A DNA stretch of 64,000 nucleotides from UBA1672 sp050633505 (GTDB lineage Bacteria; Pseudomonadota; Alphaproteobacteria; Micavibrionales; Micavibrionaceae): positions 1 through 64,000 of the forward strand of contig JBOEGQ010000005.1 of assembly GCA_050633505.1 (NCBI GenBank). The letters are read 5' to 3'. The notes below the pieces were generated by a model. That model did no database searches. It was not told the origin of the DNA and worked only from the letters and a program-made list of their open reading frames with translations. This document shows positions 1 through 9,404 of this stretch, piece by piece. The position numbers and the translations under genes were made by a program. How positions within the stretch are numbered: position 1 is the stretch's first letter; each line of letters begins with the position of its first letter.

Positions 1-170
1 TTATGGCGCAGGATTTCCAGCTTGCCAGTCCGCAGCAGGAGATTTTGGACTTGTTTGAAAATGCAGGAAAGCCGCATGCGTTTTTGAACGCGCCGAAAGC
101 GGCGCAAACCGGTGTCCATACACAGGAATCCCGCACGGGGCCGGCATTGGAAACGGTTGATTACGTGTAA
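1..170 (+). CDS. C-terminal end of an unknown protein (partial)
   Basis: An open frame enters from the left edge (third frame) and stops with TAA at 168-170. An in-frame ATG lies at position 3, but no ribosome binding site can be seen, so this is most likely the tail of a longer protein. The visible 55 residues are polar and rich in Ala, Gln and Pro, start around MAQDFQLASPQQ and end ETVDYV. No domain is recognised. No convincing terminator follows. The next 159 bases hold nothing I can identify apart from the ribosome binding site of the next gene. Confidence 0.5.
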   Translation, partial: MAQDFQLASPQQEILDLFENAGKPHAFLNAPKAAQTGVHTQESRTGPALETVDYV

Positions 171-329
171 TTGGCTTGTTTTAAGCGATCAATGTCGTTG
201 AAATTACATTCCTTATCAAATGCTTGCCCCTGATTAGGAATAAAAGCAAATAAAATGTTCCCTTTTTGTTCTTGACTCTTCTTTGTTTTGAGATCATCTT
301 GAAATTAATCAAAAGCAGGAGAAACGTGC

Positions 330-545
330 ATGGATATACAGGATGTTGCAAGCCATTTAACAAACGTATTGAAAGATGCCTGTCCGGGATTAAAATACGA
401 TTATCCCCTTGTATTTATTGAATATACTATTTGTAAGGAGCTGGATTATCTGGTGGAACAAACACTGGGTAATGTTGATGATATGCAACTGGAATCAGAA
501 GACAAAAAGGGCTATGACATCAGGGCTACATTATTGGATGATTAA
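330..545 (+). CDS. Small hypothetical protein, 71 aa
   Basis: The ATG at 330 is preceded by AGGAGA at 317-322, about 7 bases upstream, which supports translation. The protein is acidic, with no signal peptide or membrane segment. It starts MDIQDVASHL, has a central hydrophobic stretch around YPLVFIEYTI and a charged C-terminus ending TLLDD. I do not recognise the family. It lies 25 bp upstream of a HAD-type phosphatase in the same direction and may be co-transcribed with it. A DNA-binding or adaptor role would be guesswork. Confidence 0.55.
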   Translation: MDIQDVASHLTNVLKDACPGLKYDYPLVFIEYTICKELDYLVEQTLGNVDDMQLESEDKKGYDIRATLLDD

Positions 546-570
546 CTTTGAGATATGCATTGGAAAATGA

Positions 571-1017
571 ATGAAACGTAATACGGTTATTTTTGATATT
601 GATGGCACATTGGCAGATATTGAACATCGACGATCCTTTTTGAAACAAGGCAAACCGGATTGGAAATCGTTTAATGACAAAATGGGCGATGATACGTTGA
701 ACCTACCGATTGTTGAGCTGTATAGAACCTTATGGGATAGTGGGAAATACGATATTGTTATTACATCCGGTCGTTCAGAGAATAGCCGTATGTTGACCGA
801 GCAATGGTTGATCTGGAATGATATTGCGTTTGATCGTCTGGAAATGCGGGCGGATGATGATTATCGCGCCGATCATATTATTAAGGAGGAGGTCTTACGT
901 AAGCTACAAAATGAGGGGAAAGATATTTTATTTGTGGTGGATGACCGTCAACAGGTTGTCGATATGTGGCGTAGAAACGGGGTGACATGTTTGCAATGCG
1001 ATGTCGGAGATTTTTAA
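571..1017 (+). CDS. HAD-superfamily phosphatase, polynucleotide-kinase 3'-phosphatase-like
   Basis: The 148-aa protein begins with a canonical HAD motif I, FDIDGTLAD (residues 8-16), carrying the two catalytic aspartates. Motif II-like ITSGRSE follows at about residues 64-70 and motif IV-like FVVDDRQQVVDMW near the C-terminus. The early HRR after motif I and the small size without a cap domain resemble the phosphatase domain of T4 polynucleotide kinase/phosphatase. The likely reaction is Mg2+-dependent removal of a phosphate, perhaps from nucleic-acid ends or a nucleotide; the substrate is inferred. The stop overlaps the stop of the convergent 59-aa gene by 4 bp. No kinase domain is present. 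Confidence 0.75.
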   Translation: MKRNTVIFDIDGTLADIEHRRSFLKQGKPDWKSFNDKMGDDTLNLPIVELYRTLWDSGKYDIVITSGRSENSRMLTEQWLIWNDIAFDRLEMRADDDYRADHIIKEEVLRKLQNEGKDILFVVDDRQQVVDMWRRNGVTCLQCDVGDF

Positions 1018-1193
1018 TGGATTGTTGCGTTTTTTGCAGCTTTTTCCGCGCGTACGATATCCAGTTCTTCTAATGCGTTCTGGCGTAGCTCTTCAAGATC
1101 TACACCATCTGCGATCAGTTGTTCTTGTATCTTTTCAATAGTGTCAAAAAGTTTTTTGGCCTTTGCCTTGCGGTTGTCATCGTCATCATTCAT
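1014..1193 (-). CDS. Small acidic/charged protein, 59 aa
   Basis: A 59-residue frame on the minus strand starts MNDDDDNRKAK and ends KNATIH. An AGGAAG ribosome binding site lies about 8 bases upstream of the ATG. It is very charged and predicted largely helical (Glu/Lys/Ala/Leu-rich), without membrane segments. It begins 17 bp after the stop of the WD40-like gene and in the same direction, so the two probably form one transcript. Its end overlaps the convergent HAD gene by 4 bp. The family is unknown; a partner or regulator of the upstream WD40-like protein is a guess. Confidence 0.55.
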   Translation of the reverse strand: MNDDDDNRKAKAKKLFDTIEKIQEQLIADGVDLEELRQNALEELDIVRAEKAAKNATIH

Positions 1194-1210
1194 AAGTTTG
1201 TCTTCCTAGT

Positions 1211-2248
1211 CTAATATCCGTAAAAAGTGTAAGGGGTCCCCATATATCCGTCAAATTCGAGGCCGCCATCCGGTTTTTCTGTAATGGTTTCTAATCCGGT
1301 GTCGTAAGGATCGGGAAGCGCCAAAAGTGTTAGATTTTGTCCTCCATCCCAGACATAGGCTCTATCATTTGTGCCATATGTTGTACCTGATATGATCCAG
1401 CGCCCATCCGTTAACTTTTCGTGGTGAGAGTATCCGGCGCTTGCGCCTGTTAGCTCGTCAAAGCAATCCCATACATTCTCACCGTCATACTGTTGGTATT
1501 TCCTAGGTGGTGGGCTGACTTTATATTGATAATCAATAAAACCTTTATCCTGATCTGTATCTATAAAGAGGAGCTTAACGTTAAAGGCGAACTCTTCTTG
1601 TGTCTTGATATAGTTGCGCCTGCGCTCTGGCGACCATTCGGAAAAAGCCCTGCTACACACGTAAGGGGTAAGGGCGAACTCGTCTTGTCTTTGTTTGTAT
1701 TCCTCCTGATATTTTTTATGTCGTGCTTGTGCTTCTTCAGGCTCATTGTCCAGACGTCTTTTGTTTTCTTCTTTTTGCCAAGGTGGGGTGTGATCCCCGA
1801 ATAGCTCAATACCAATTGGCATTGTTTTGAGACGTTCTCCTGTTTTTCTGTCCCATATATGGATCAGGAAATCATCTGCCCATGTCATGAATGTGTTTTC
1901 ATCTAACAATTGCCCGCCATGTACCCGCCCAAAATGATGACCTTTGATTTCCAGCAGGGGTTTACCCGTATGCGCGTCCCATAGGCCGCACTGTGTGCCT
2001 GGCGGCTGTTTGTACCTGTCTATATGCGGGCAATAGCATTGCCAAACGAAGTTAGATCCCAAAATGATATCATCGTTCAGCAGGTCATATGCATTAACGT
2101 CTTCACTGTTTTTCAATTCAATGACTTGTTCGTCTATGGTTATGAAACTGCAATTTGTTACAGGGCTGTTATGGCTCGGGATGAGTAGCCGCGCACGCCT
2201 ATCATAGTCTCTTGAGACAGCGATGTGTTCAAATGGATCCGGTTGCAT
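1211..2248 (-). CDS. WD40/quinoprotein-type beta-propeller-like protein
   Basis: This 345-aa soluble protein has several WD-type blades: GLWDAHTGKPLLEIKGHH around residues 88-105, HIWDRKTGERLKTMP around 130-144 and a later YVWDGGQNLTLL. These are typical of WD40 or PQQ-like propellers used for protein interaction. A charged, helical insertion rich in Glu, Arg and Lys (about 155-215) interrupts the blades. There is no signal peptide, so it is probably cytoplasmic. The propeller looks incomplete, with 4-5 recognisable blades. It is followed by the 59-aa gene on the same strand. Function unknown; bacterial proteins of this kind are often scaffolds or part of polymorphic families. Confidence 0.55.
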   Translation of the reverse strand: MQPDPFEHIAVSRDYDRRARLLIPSHNSPVTNCSFITIDEQVIELKNSEDVNAYDLLNDDIILGSNFVWQCYCPHIDRYKQPPGTQCGLWDAHTGKPLLEIKGHHFGRVHGGQLLDENTFMTWADDFLIHIWDRKTGERLKTMPIGIELFGDHTPPWQKEENKRRLDNEPEEAQARHKKYQEEYKQRQDEFALTPYVCSRAFSEWSPERRRNYIKTQEEFAFNVKLLFIDTDQDKGFIDYQYKVSPPPRKYQQYDGENVWDCFDELTGASAGYSHHEKLTDGRWIISGTTYGTNDRAYVWDGGQNLTLLALPDPYDTGLETITEKPDGGLEFDGYMGTPYTFYGY

Positions 2249-2335
2249 GTTGAATTCTTTTCAAAAAATAATGAGCCTAGATGCAGTGTATGCATATTAG
2301 GGTATATCTGATGTTGCTGTACAGGAGGTTTATTC

Positions 2336-2348
2336 TGAACAGTGTTTA
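2336..2348. repeat. Upstream copy of a 13-bp direct repeat in the aas promoter region
   Basis: TGAACAGTGTTTA occurs here and again at 2390-2402, 54 bp apart. The core AACA-G-TGTT is itself a palindrome. The repeat sits in the 236-bp gap between the divergent WD40-like and aas genes, so it may be a second, weaker binding site for the regulator of the downstream palindrome. Confidence 0.45.
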
Positions 2349-2384
2349 TTTTTCTTGCGTATGGAATAAAGTTGTGTCAATGTA

Positions 2385-2407
2385 TTAATTGAACAGTGTT
2401 TAATTAA
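2385..2407. promoter_or_regulatory. Near-perfect 23-bp palindrome, candidate operator of aas
   Basis: The arms TTAATTGAACA and TGTTTAATTAA flank a central G, and 10 of 11 positions are symmetric. It lies 78 bp upstream of the chosen aas start. The shape (odd-centred palindrome, AACA/TGTT core) is what TetR-family lipid regulators often bind, but the cognate regulator is not in the window. That the site is used is inferred from its symmetry and from the duplicate half-length copy at 2336-2348. Confidence 0.5.
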
Positions 2408-2484
2408 TGGTGAAGCATAAGAGGGTAGTGCCCTTAATTTTTAAAATATATACTTCACCCCTTACAGATACGGAGCCTAAAATT

Positions 2485-5400
2485 ATGCAGGTTAATCAAT
2501 TCGCACTTTTGAAAGATAAACGTTTCCTACCGTTGTTTGTGACGCAGTTTTTAGGTGCGTTCCACGATAATGTTTTTAAAAATGCATTGGTTGTTTTGCT
2601 TCTATACGGTGTTGCAGCCAATAGCGAAATGAATACAGAGCTATTGGTAACAATCGCGGCAGGATTATTTATTTTGCCGTTTATTTTATTCTCTGCATTA
2701 GGTGGGCAGCTTGCCGATAAGTATCCAAAGGAAAAGGTGATCCGTGTTATTAAATTGGCCGAGATTGCCATTGCCGTTTTGGGTGCAGTATCCCTTTTAA
2801 GTGGTTCTTTGATATTGCCGTTTGTTGCCTTATTTGCGCTGGGTACGCAATCGGCATTTTTCGGGCCCAGTAAATACGCAATTTTACCTGACCATATGAA
2901 AAAGCATGAATTAATCGCCAGTAATGCCTTGCTGAATACCGGGACTTTTCTTGCGATCTTGCTTGGGACGATGGCGGGAACGGTTTTGATTACCCTTAAT
3001 GCGGGTGTGTGGGTTGTTTCTGTCCTTATTATCGTGGTGAGTATTCTTGGCTATATTTCCAGTCGTTCCATTCCAAAGACCGCACCGAAGGCACCTGATC
3101 TAAAACTGGATTTTAATCCGATTACCGAAACATTGGATATTTTGAAATACACATTTGCGCAAGAGCGCGGGGTGATTCAGTCCATTCTTGGTGTTGCCTG
3201 GTTCTATTTTCTTGGTGGTATGTTTATGGCGCAGTTCCCGAACTTTACAAAGGGCACTTTGGGCGCAGATGAAAATGTGTTGGCTCTGTTCCTGATGTTG
3301 TTTTCCCTTGGAATTGCAACGGGTGGCTTGTTGAATAACAGATTGTTAAAGGGACGTATTGAGGCCGTTTATGTTCCGTTGGCGGCGCTGGGGATTACGG
3401 TTTTCTCGCTTGATCTGTATTTTGCCAGTGGTGTAGAAACGGGTGATACGTTGATGAGCCTTTCGGCGTTTTTATCTGTTCCTGCACATTGGCGTATCTT
3501 GGTTGATATATGGATGGTTGCCTTATGTGGCGGATTGTTTGTTGTGCCCCTAAACGCAATCATACAGCATTACACGGATGAGCAGCATCGCGCGCGTATT
3601 ATTGCGGGAAGTTCAATTCTGGATGCGATCTTTATTCTCGGTTCTGCGGCGTTTTCTGTCATACTCATTCTGAATGGTTGGGCGATTAGAGAGCTTTTCT
3701 TTACCTTTGCTCTGATGAATGCCTTTGTTGCGGTGTATATTTGTCGATTGCTGCCTGTCTATCTTTTCAAAAGCTTCCTGCAAGGGTTGTTTAAGTTGCT
3801 TTACAAGGTTGAGGTTAAGGGGCTTGAGAATTTTGAAAAGGCAGGAGACCGTGCGGTCATCGTCAGTAACCATGTCTCCTTGCTTGATCCGCCACTTTTG
3901 GCTGCGTTCTTGCCGGGTAAGCCAATGTTTGCAGTGAATAGTTTCGTTGCGAACTGGCCATGGGTAAAACCGTTTTTAAAACTGGTTGATAGCTTCCCAC
4001 TTGATCCGACAAATCCGTTTTCGATCAAGTCTCTGATTAAGGAAGTCGCAAAAGATAAGCATTGCGTGATTTTCCCCGAAGGGCGTTTGACGGAAACGGG
4101 TGCCTTGATGAAGGTGTATGAGGGCCCGGGAATGATTGCGGATAAAACCGATGCGATGATTTTGCCCGTACGTCTGGATGGTGTGCAACACACCCCGTTT
4201 GCGCGATTAAAGGGTAAAGTTCCATTGAAGAGTTTCCCGAAAATCACGATAACGATCTTGCCGCCTCGTAAATTTAAAATAGATGATGAACTGAAGGGGC
4301 GTGCCCGTCGCGCCGCCGCCGGTCGTCAGCTGTACGATGTCATGGAAGAGATGATGTTTATAACATCAGATCGGGAACAAACATTGTATGAGGCATTGTT
4401 AAAGGCGCGCTATGTGAATGGTGATAATGCACCCATTATTGAGGATGCGGAATTTAAGCCATTAAAGTTTAAGAAGCTGTTGCGTGGTTCCGTTGTGCTT
4501 GGGAAGAAGCTATCAGAGATGACGGAACGCTCTGAGAATGTTGGTGTTCTTCTTCCGAACTCTGTTGGGTGCGTTGTGACGTTTTTCGGATTGCAGGCCT
4601 TTGGACGCATTCCGGCAATGTTAAACTTTTCTGCCGGTGCGCAGGCGCTTGTATCCGCATGTCAGACGGCACAAATTAAGACTGTTTTGACTTCTCGTCG
4701 TTTTATTGAGATTGGTCGTCTGGAAGAGGTCATTGATGCGATATCCGCCCATACCCGAGTTGTGTATTTGGAGGATATTAAAGGTGATATTGGTCTGTTT
4801 GATAAATTATATGGGCTTGTGGCTAATCCTGCACGTCTTCATAAAAGCCAAATGGTAAAGTCTGATGATCCGGCGCTTATCCTATTTACATCGGGGTCAG
4901 AAGGTACGCCAAAGGGGGTTGTGCTTAGTCATGCAAATATCATGAGTAACATCGTGCAGCTTTCCAGTCGCGTTGATTTCAATCGTCAGGATGTGGTGTT
5001 TAATTGCTTGCCGATGTTCCATTCATTCGGTTTGACGGGCGGGACGTTATTACCGATTTTATCGGGCGTGAAAACGTTTCTATACCCTAGTCCACTTCAT
5101 TACCGAATTGTGCCTGAGCTGGTCTATTCAACAAATGCGACCATTATGTTCGGTACGGATACGTTCTTACGGGGCTATGCCCGTATGGCGCATCCATATG
5201 ATTTTTATCGCATGCGTTATATCTTTGCAGGGGCAGAGAAGGTGAAGGAAGAAACACGTAAGACCTATATGGATAAATATGGTGTGCGTATTTTAGAAGG
5301 TTATGGCGCGACGGAAACGGCACCGGCGTTAACCCTTAATACCCCAATGCATATGCAGGCAGGGACGGTTGGGCGTTTGCTTTCGGGGGTTGAATATCGT

Positions 5401-5892
5401 CTAAAAGACGTTCCCGGAGTTTTAGAAGGCGGTCGTCTGTATGTTAAAGGGCCGAATGTTATGCTTGGATATTACCGTGCGGAAAGTCCCGGTGTTCTTG
5501 AGGTTCCGAAAGGCGGTTGGTATGATACGGGTGATATCGTTTCGGTTGATTCCGATGGATATGTGAAGATTCTGGGGCGAGCAAAGCGCTTTGCCAAGAT
5601 TGCCGGTGAAATGGTTTCTTTGACAAGTGTGGAAGCAATGGTTCAGAAAGTTTATGAAGATGCGCATCATGCCGTTATTGCCATTCCCGATCAACGAAAG
5701 GGAGAGCAGCTTATTCTGATCACAACGCAAGACAATGCGGATAAAAAGAGTTTATCTGCCTATGCGTCTCAAAATGGTATGAGTGAGTTATCCGTTCCCA
5801 AAACAATCATTGAGATTGATAAGATCCCTGTACTGGGTAGTGGTAAAACAGATTACACAGCCGTTCAGGCCTATGTAGAGGATCAGGTTTAA
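2485..5892 (+). CDS. aas: Trifunctional lysophospholipid repair protein: MFS flippase + PlsC acyltransferase + acyl-ACP synthetase
   Basis: This 1135-aa fusion has three parts. Residues 1-400 form an LplT-like MFS transporter that starts with the family signature FLGAFHDNVFKNA. Residues about 445-640 form a PlsC/LPLAT acyltransferase with HX4D (H463-D468, NHVSLLD) and FPEGR at 530. Residues about 650-1135 form an AMP-binding ligase with the P-loop TSGSEGTPKG at 803. Together they would import lysophospholipid across the inner membrane and re-acylate it using acyl-ACP made in situ. In E. coli, LplT and Aas are separate proteins; the fusion is known in other proteobacteria. I chose the ATG at 2485 (GGAG 10 bp upstream, exact N-terminal fit) over an in-frame ATG at 2407, which lies inside the palindrome. 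Confidence 0.9.
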   Translation: MQVNQFALLKDKRFLPLFVTQFLGAFHDNVFKNALVVLLLYGVAANSEMNTELLVTIAAGLFILPFILFSALGGQLADKYPKEKVIRVIKLAEIAIAVLGAVSLLSGSLILPFVALFALGTQSAFFGPSKYAILPDHMKKHELIASNALLNTGTFLAILLGTMAGTVLITLNAGVWVVSVLIIVVSILGYISSRSIPKTAPKAPDLKLDFNPITETLDILKYTFAQERGVIQSILGVAWFYFLGGMFMAQFPNFTKGTLGADENVLALFLMLFSLGIATGGLLNNRLLKGRIEAVYVPLAALGITVFSLDLYFASGVETGDTLMSLSAFLSVPAHWRILVDIWMVALCGGLFVVPLNAIIQHYTDEQHRARIIAGSSILDAIFILGSAAFSVILILNGWAIRELFFTFALMNAFVAVYICRLLPVYLFKSFLQGLFKLLYKVEVKGLENFEKAGDRAVIVSNHVSLLDPPLLAAFLPGKPMFAVNSFVANWPWVKPFLKLVDSFPLDPTNPFSIKSLIKEVAKDKHCVIFPEGRLTETGALMKVYEGPGMIADKTDAMILPVRLDGVQHTPFARLKGKVPLKSFPKITITILPPRKFKIDDELKGRARRAAAGRQLYDVMEEMMFITSDREQTLYEALLKARYVNGDNAPIIEDAEFKPLKFKKLLRGSVVLGKKLSEMTERSENVGVLLPNSVGCVVTFFGLQAFGRIPAMLNFSAGAQALVSACQTAQIKTVLTSRRFIEIGRLEEVIDAISAHTRVVYLEDIKGDIGLFDKLYGLVANPARLHKSQMVKSDDPALILFTSGSEGTPKGVVLSHANIMSNIVQLSSRVDFNRQDVVFNCLPMFHSFGLTGGTLLPILSGVKTFLYPSPLHYRIVPELVYSTNATIMFGTDTFLRGYARMAHPYDFYRMRYIFAGAEKVKEETRKTYMDKYGVRILEGYGATETAPALTLNTPMHMQAGTVGRLLSGVEYRLKDVPGVLEGGRLYVKGPNVMLGYYRAESPGVLEVPKGGWYDTGDIVSVDSDGYVKILGRAKRFAKIAGEMVSLTSVEAMVQKVYEDAHHAVIAIPDQRKGEQLILITTQDNADKKSLSAYASQNGMSELSVPKTIIEIDKIPVLGSGKTDYTAVQAYVEDQV

Positions 5893-5921
5893 GGTGCGAT
5901 CCAAGTGGGGGATGGCTCTTG

Positions 5922-8900
5922 CTATCCCTCAGGCTCCGGATCGTCAATTGTGCTGGTTCTATCTGGTGACATTAACATGCTAAATACATTGTTCCAGTCA
6001 CGTTCATGCGGGCGACCATAGGCAATTTCACGGTTTATAATCGGTGATATCGGTTTTTGGATATTTCCTCTATATGCCATGGCAGCCAATGCCGCATCAT
6101 GTGTGGAAATCTCTTGCCCGTTATTGCGGCGTTCTTGGTAATAATCCATCATTGCCACGGTTGGACGCTCAACAGCTGCGCCGTCCAATACACCTTGTAG
6201 ATGCGGGTTTTGCTTTAGTGTATTTTCGCCAATCTCGATATTAAGAGATCCGTCTTCCGGTCTTATGGCGTTAATAATCTCTTCAGCAGAGCTTAAGAAG
6301 TTCACATCATTTGAACTGCGGTGTTTTGCTTCTGTATAGGCGAGAAACTTGATCCAGTCCGCAACGAGAGAGGCCTGATAAACATCTGCCGCTTCGACTG
6401 ATCCGCCTTCTTGATCGTATTCGAAGCTAAAGTTTCTATTGCCTTGTGCATCTGTATTCATGACCAGATCGTCATATCCGATTTCATTGGACATCACTTT
6501 GTCAAATGTCCAGACTTTATCCAATCCGTTTCTTCTGAATCCGTTTAATGGATCGACGCGGGCCGCCTCTGTCAAAGCCAATGCATTTTCAAAATAATTG
6601 CATAGTGGGCTTTCTTCTATTTCTTTCAGATCACTGCGCGTTAATTTGCCTTCCTTCAGCCATTCGTGCTTTTCTTGTTCATAAAGACCAAAGGTAAAGT
6701 GACCATCTTGGCGCATGCGGGATAATCCGGCGATGACGGCGCTTTGAATGGCGCGAACATTATGGAAGGTTTTTGTGGCCCCTTTTCCTGCCGGACGGTC
6801 ACCTTTTTGTGTGTCAGATGATCCGGGGATATTTGAATATTTCTCTGACCATCGTACACAAACCTGTGTGTCTGTTTCAGGATCAATCGCATCACGCATT
6901 TTTGAATAATGGCGCATGCCTTTATCCGCGATATGTTCCAGAAACGCATTGACGTTATCTGAGAAATGTTCCGGTTCGGGGATGAACCCGGCCTCAGGTG
7001 TACGTCCGGTTAACTGTAGATAGAATCCTAGTTTCTCACTCATCTCATCAGTGAATACACGTTCATAAGCCGATGCGGTGGCAAATTGTTCCTGATTGGA
7101 TTTCCCTTGTGTGGTGCTGGATGTATACAGGATTGATTTCAGGATATTGATATCATCCGGATTGTTTGGATCGAGAAACGAGCCGCGCTCATCTGTGTGT
7201 TCTAATGCGACTTGCGCTTTTGCACGCCTTGGGATCATTTTATCACCCATATCGCGCGCGATTGAAGATCGACCACATCCCCAGCTGTCATAGCTTGGCA
7301 AGTTTTCATTGATAGATGTTTCCATCAGCTGCTGCACAACAGAATATTGTAAGAACTTACCCAGTGGCCCCAATTGGCGGATAACATCGCTACACGGTAC
7401 CATGCTTCCTAAAGATCGGCTGGTTTGTGTTTCTGTATTTTCCAGAATTTGTCGCGCGTAGGATGCTCTTTGTTCCAGATTATTTTCGTATAATTCTGTA
7501 CGGCTTGCCTCTGATAAGGTATCGGCCAGCTCTGACATGGTCTCATAACTTTCGGCCAGAGGTGTTGGGATAATTGTACCCAAATCCATCGCATCTGTAA
7601 TGAAGAGCTGGTAAATCGGAGATAGAGCTTCTGCCTCTGCCACCACGCCTTTGGGGGCATATTTACATGGGAAGTCCCCGCGCAATGTATAAAGTTCCAG
7701 CAGTTCATGATTTTGCGCAGGGTAACCGCTATCGTTTAATTCAAAAGGGTTCGCCTCGAATAAAGCAGCCTGAATTTCTTCACCGGAGACATGCTTGCTC
7801 ACCGTGCTAAGGATATTCATCTGCACATCTTTGGACAGGCTTGTGAATTTTTGATCGTTACCTAATCCATGAAGGGCATCGATATCCTTTTTATTATAAC
7901 GTTGGTCATTCGGGAAAATATGCGTTTCTGCAAAGCCGCCGGGTTGTGGTGCGAAGAGATTATCAATGGCTTTTTCAAGAGATTCATAGGCATTATTTCG
8001 TTCTTCCGTTAGAACGACAGTCATCCCTTCATTCTTTAAAAGGCCGATAAACTCTTCTAATGTTTCTTTGGCTTCAGGATCTTTGATGGTGTCATGTAAA
8101 TCTTCCATCTGACGGTACATGAAACGGTAAAATCCCATGCCATTGTCTTTATCTTTTTCATCGCCGGCATATGGCAGGCCAACGTAAAGGTCTTTGAATT
8201 GTTGGCGTGATTTCTCAAAATGCGGCAATTGCTCCATATACATTTCTGCACGTTCTTCCGGTTGGGAGCGCGCCAGATCAATAACCACCTGACGTGTTTT
8301 CTTATACAGGCTTGTTTCCTGTCCGTCGTCGGCTTGGTGGTGCAGGCGTTTTTTAACATCAATCAACGCATTATAAAGTGGCTGTAAACGTTCATCCAAT
8401 ACTCTGCGGTTTTGGTCATCACGTTCGACATTGGAATTCCAGCTGGCCTGTAATGCGGAAAAGTCATTTTTCCGAAGGGCGTGATCGGCCTTTTCCAAAA
8501 TGGTGATGAATTGCTGTGCGCGTTCATATGTACCGGTTACATTATTTGCAAGATTAGACCAACGTTCAGACGGATCTTTACCATCTCTGTCACCCCCACA
8601 AGCCCAACCCAGCTGCGCGTGTTTCATGCGCACTGTCCGTCCATAAATATTAGGGGCATCTGTCCCGCTCAAGGATTGAGACCATGTGTTTTTATATGAG
8701 TTGTTAATGCGTTGATATGCTTGATGGCGGCCGGCTTGATTGATTTTTGCCTGCTCTATTTCTGCATCAAGGGAGTCGATAGATGTGGCTTTTTCCGTTA
8801 AGGCCAGATGTTTTTCCTGTACCAGTGCCTTAACCCAGCTGACGGCATTTTTAGCGCGCTGTCCCTCCGGTAAATCAGATAAACCGATACCGCGGCGTTT

Positions 8901-9404
8901 CAGATCAATACCGTGTACGGTTAAATATTGTGTTGGATGCGGTGTGCCAACATTATGGTCAACTGTGTTGGAAAATACGTTTTCGACCTCACGGGTTGTC
9001 ATGCCTGATTGAAACTGTAATTCAACCATGCTCTCGATATGGAATGGATTATTCTCCGGATCATCTTCCACATTTGCCAGAGCAATCTTGTCTGAAATTT
9101 CACCGACCATACCGCGGAGTAAGGTAAAATGCGCATAATGATTGCGCTCTTCCTGTCCGATTTGATCGAGATGTTGTTTAAACGTGTCCTCACCTTCCGG
9201 TGTTTGGCATAGCTCAACATCATTATCATATAATGTGCGTGCGTCCTGCATCCCTTTGCTTGGCAAAAGGGTTCGGTCATCGGGATAGAGAACCTCGAGT
9301 TCGTTATGAAGGATATCCAAAAGCAACGATTGAATATTGCCTTTATCTGTTCCAGACAGAACGGATTCCACCTCATTCAATGACATATTTTCTGTAACGG
9401 ACAT
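5922..9404 (-). CDS. Divergent phosphoenolpyruvate carboxylase-like protein
   Basis: The 1160-aa protein shows PEPC landmarks in order. TPHPTQ (154-159) matches the TAHPTE active-site His motif. CGGDRDGK (269-276) matches GGDRDGN. WGCGRSSIARD sits where HGRGGTVGRGG is expected, and GDRPAGKGATKTFHNVRAI sits where the SRPAKR...LRAIPW region is expected. The GYSDSxKDAG motif appears replaced (RQLGPLGKF) and the C-terminal MRNTG is absent. PEPC normally converts PEP plus bicarbonate to oxaloacetate and is about 880-950 aa; this one is some 200 aa longer and has changed catalytic motifs, so activity is uncertain. The start has AGGGG 5-10 bp upstream. It converges with aas, 29 bp apart. Confidence 0.6.
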   Translation of the reverse strand: MSVTENMSLNEVESVLSGTDKGNIQSLLLDILHNELEVLYPDDRTLLPSKGMQDARTLYDNDVELCQTPEGEDTFKQHLDQIGQEERNHYAHFTLLRGMVGEISDKIALANVEDDPENNPFHIESMVELQFQSGMTTREVENVFSNTVDHNVGTPHPTQYLTVHGIDLKRRGIGLSDLPEGQRAKNAVSWVKALVQEKHLALTEKATSIDSLDAEIEQAKINQAGRHQAYQRINNSYKNTWSQSLSGTDAPNIYGRTVRMKHAQLGWACGGDRDGKDPSERWSNLANNVTGTYERAQQFITILEKADHALRKNDFSALQASWNSNVERDDQNRRVLDERLQPLYNALIDVKKRLHHQADDGQETSLYKKTRQVVIDLARSQPEERAEMYMEQLPHFEKSRQQFKDLYVGLPYAGDEKDKDNGMGFYRFMYRQMEDLHDTIKDPEAKETLEEFIGLLKNEGMTVVLTEERNNAYESLEKAIDNLFAPQPGGFAETHIFPNDQRYNKKDIDALHGLGNDQKFTSLSKDVQMNILSTVSKHVSGEEIQAALFEANPFELNDSGYPAQNHELLELYTLRGDFPCKYAPKGVVAEAEALSPIYQLFITDAMDLGTIIPTPLAESYETMSELADTLSEASRTELYENNLEQRASYARQILENTETQTSRSLGSMVPCSDVIRQLGPLGKFLQYSVVQQLMETSINENLPSYDSWGCGRSSIARDMGDKMIPRRAKAQVALEHTDERGSFLDPNNPDDINILKSILYTSSTTQGKSNQEQFATASAYERVFTDEMSEKLGFYLQLTGRTPEAGFIPEPEHFSDNVNAFLEHIADKGMRHYSKMRDAIDPETDTQVCVRWSEKYSNIPGSSDTQKGDRPAGKGATKTFHNVRAIQSAVIAGLSRMRQDGHFTFGLYEQEKHEWLKEGKLTRSDLKEIEESPLCNYFENALALTEAARVDPLNGFRRNGLDKVWTFDKVMSNEIGYDDLVMNTDAQGNRNFSFEYDQEGGSVEAADVYQASLVADWIKFLAYTEAKHRSSNDVNFLSSAEEIINAIRPEDGSLNIEIGENTLKQNPHLQGVLDGAAVERPTVAMMDYYQERRNNGQEISTHDAALAAMAYRGNIQKPISPIINREIAYGRPHERDWNNVFSMLMSPDRTSTIDDPEPEG

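Noticed and set aside
2407..2484. Longer start for the aas fusion (ATG at 2407)
   Set aside because: It lies within the 23-bp palindrome, has no ribosome binding site, and the extra 26 residues do not match LplT-like N-termini; the ATG at 2485 has GGAG.
5907..5929. Hairpin GGGATGGC/GCTATCCC between aas and the PEPC-like gene as a bidirectional terminator
   Set aside because: The stem is good but no T-tract follows on either strand, and it overlaps the stop of the PEPC-like gene.
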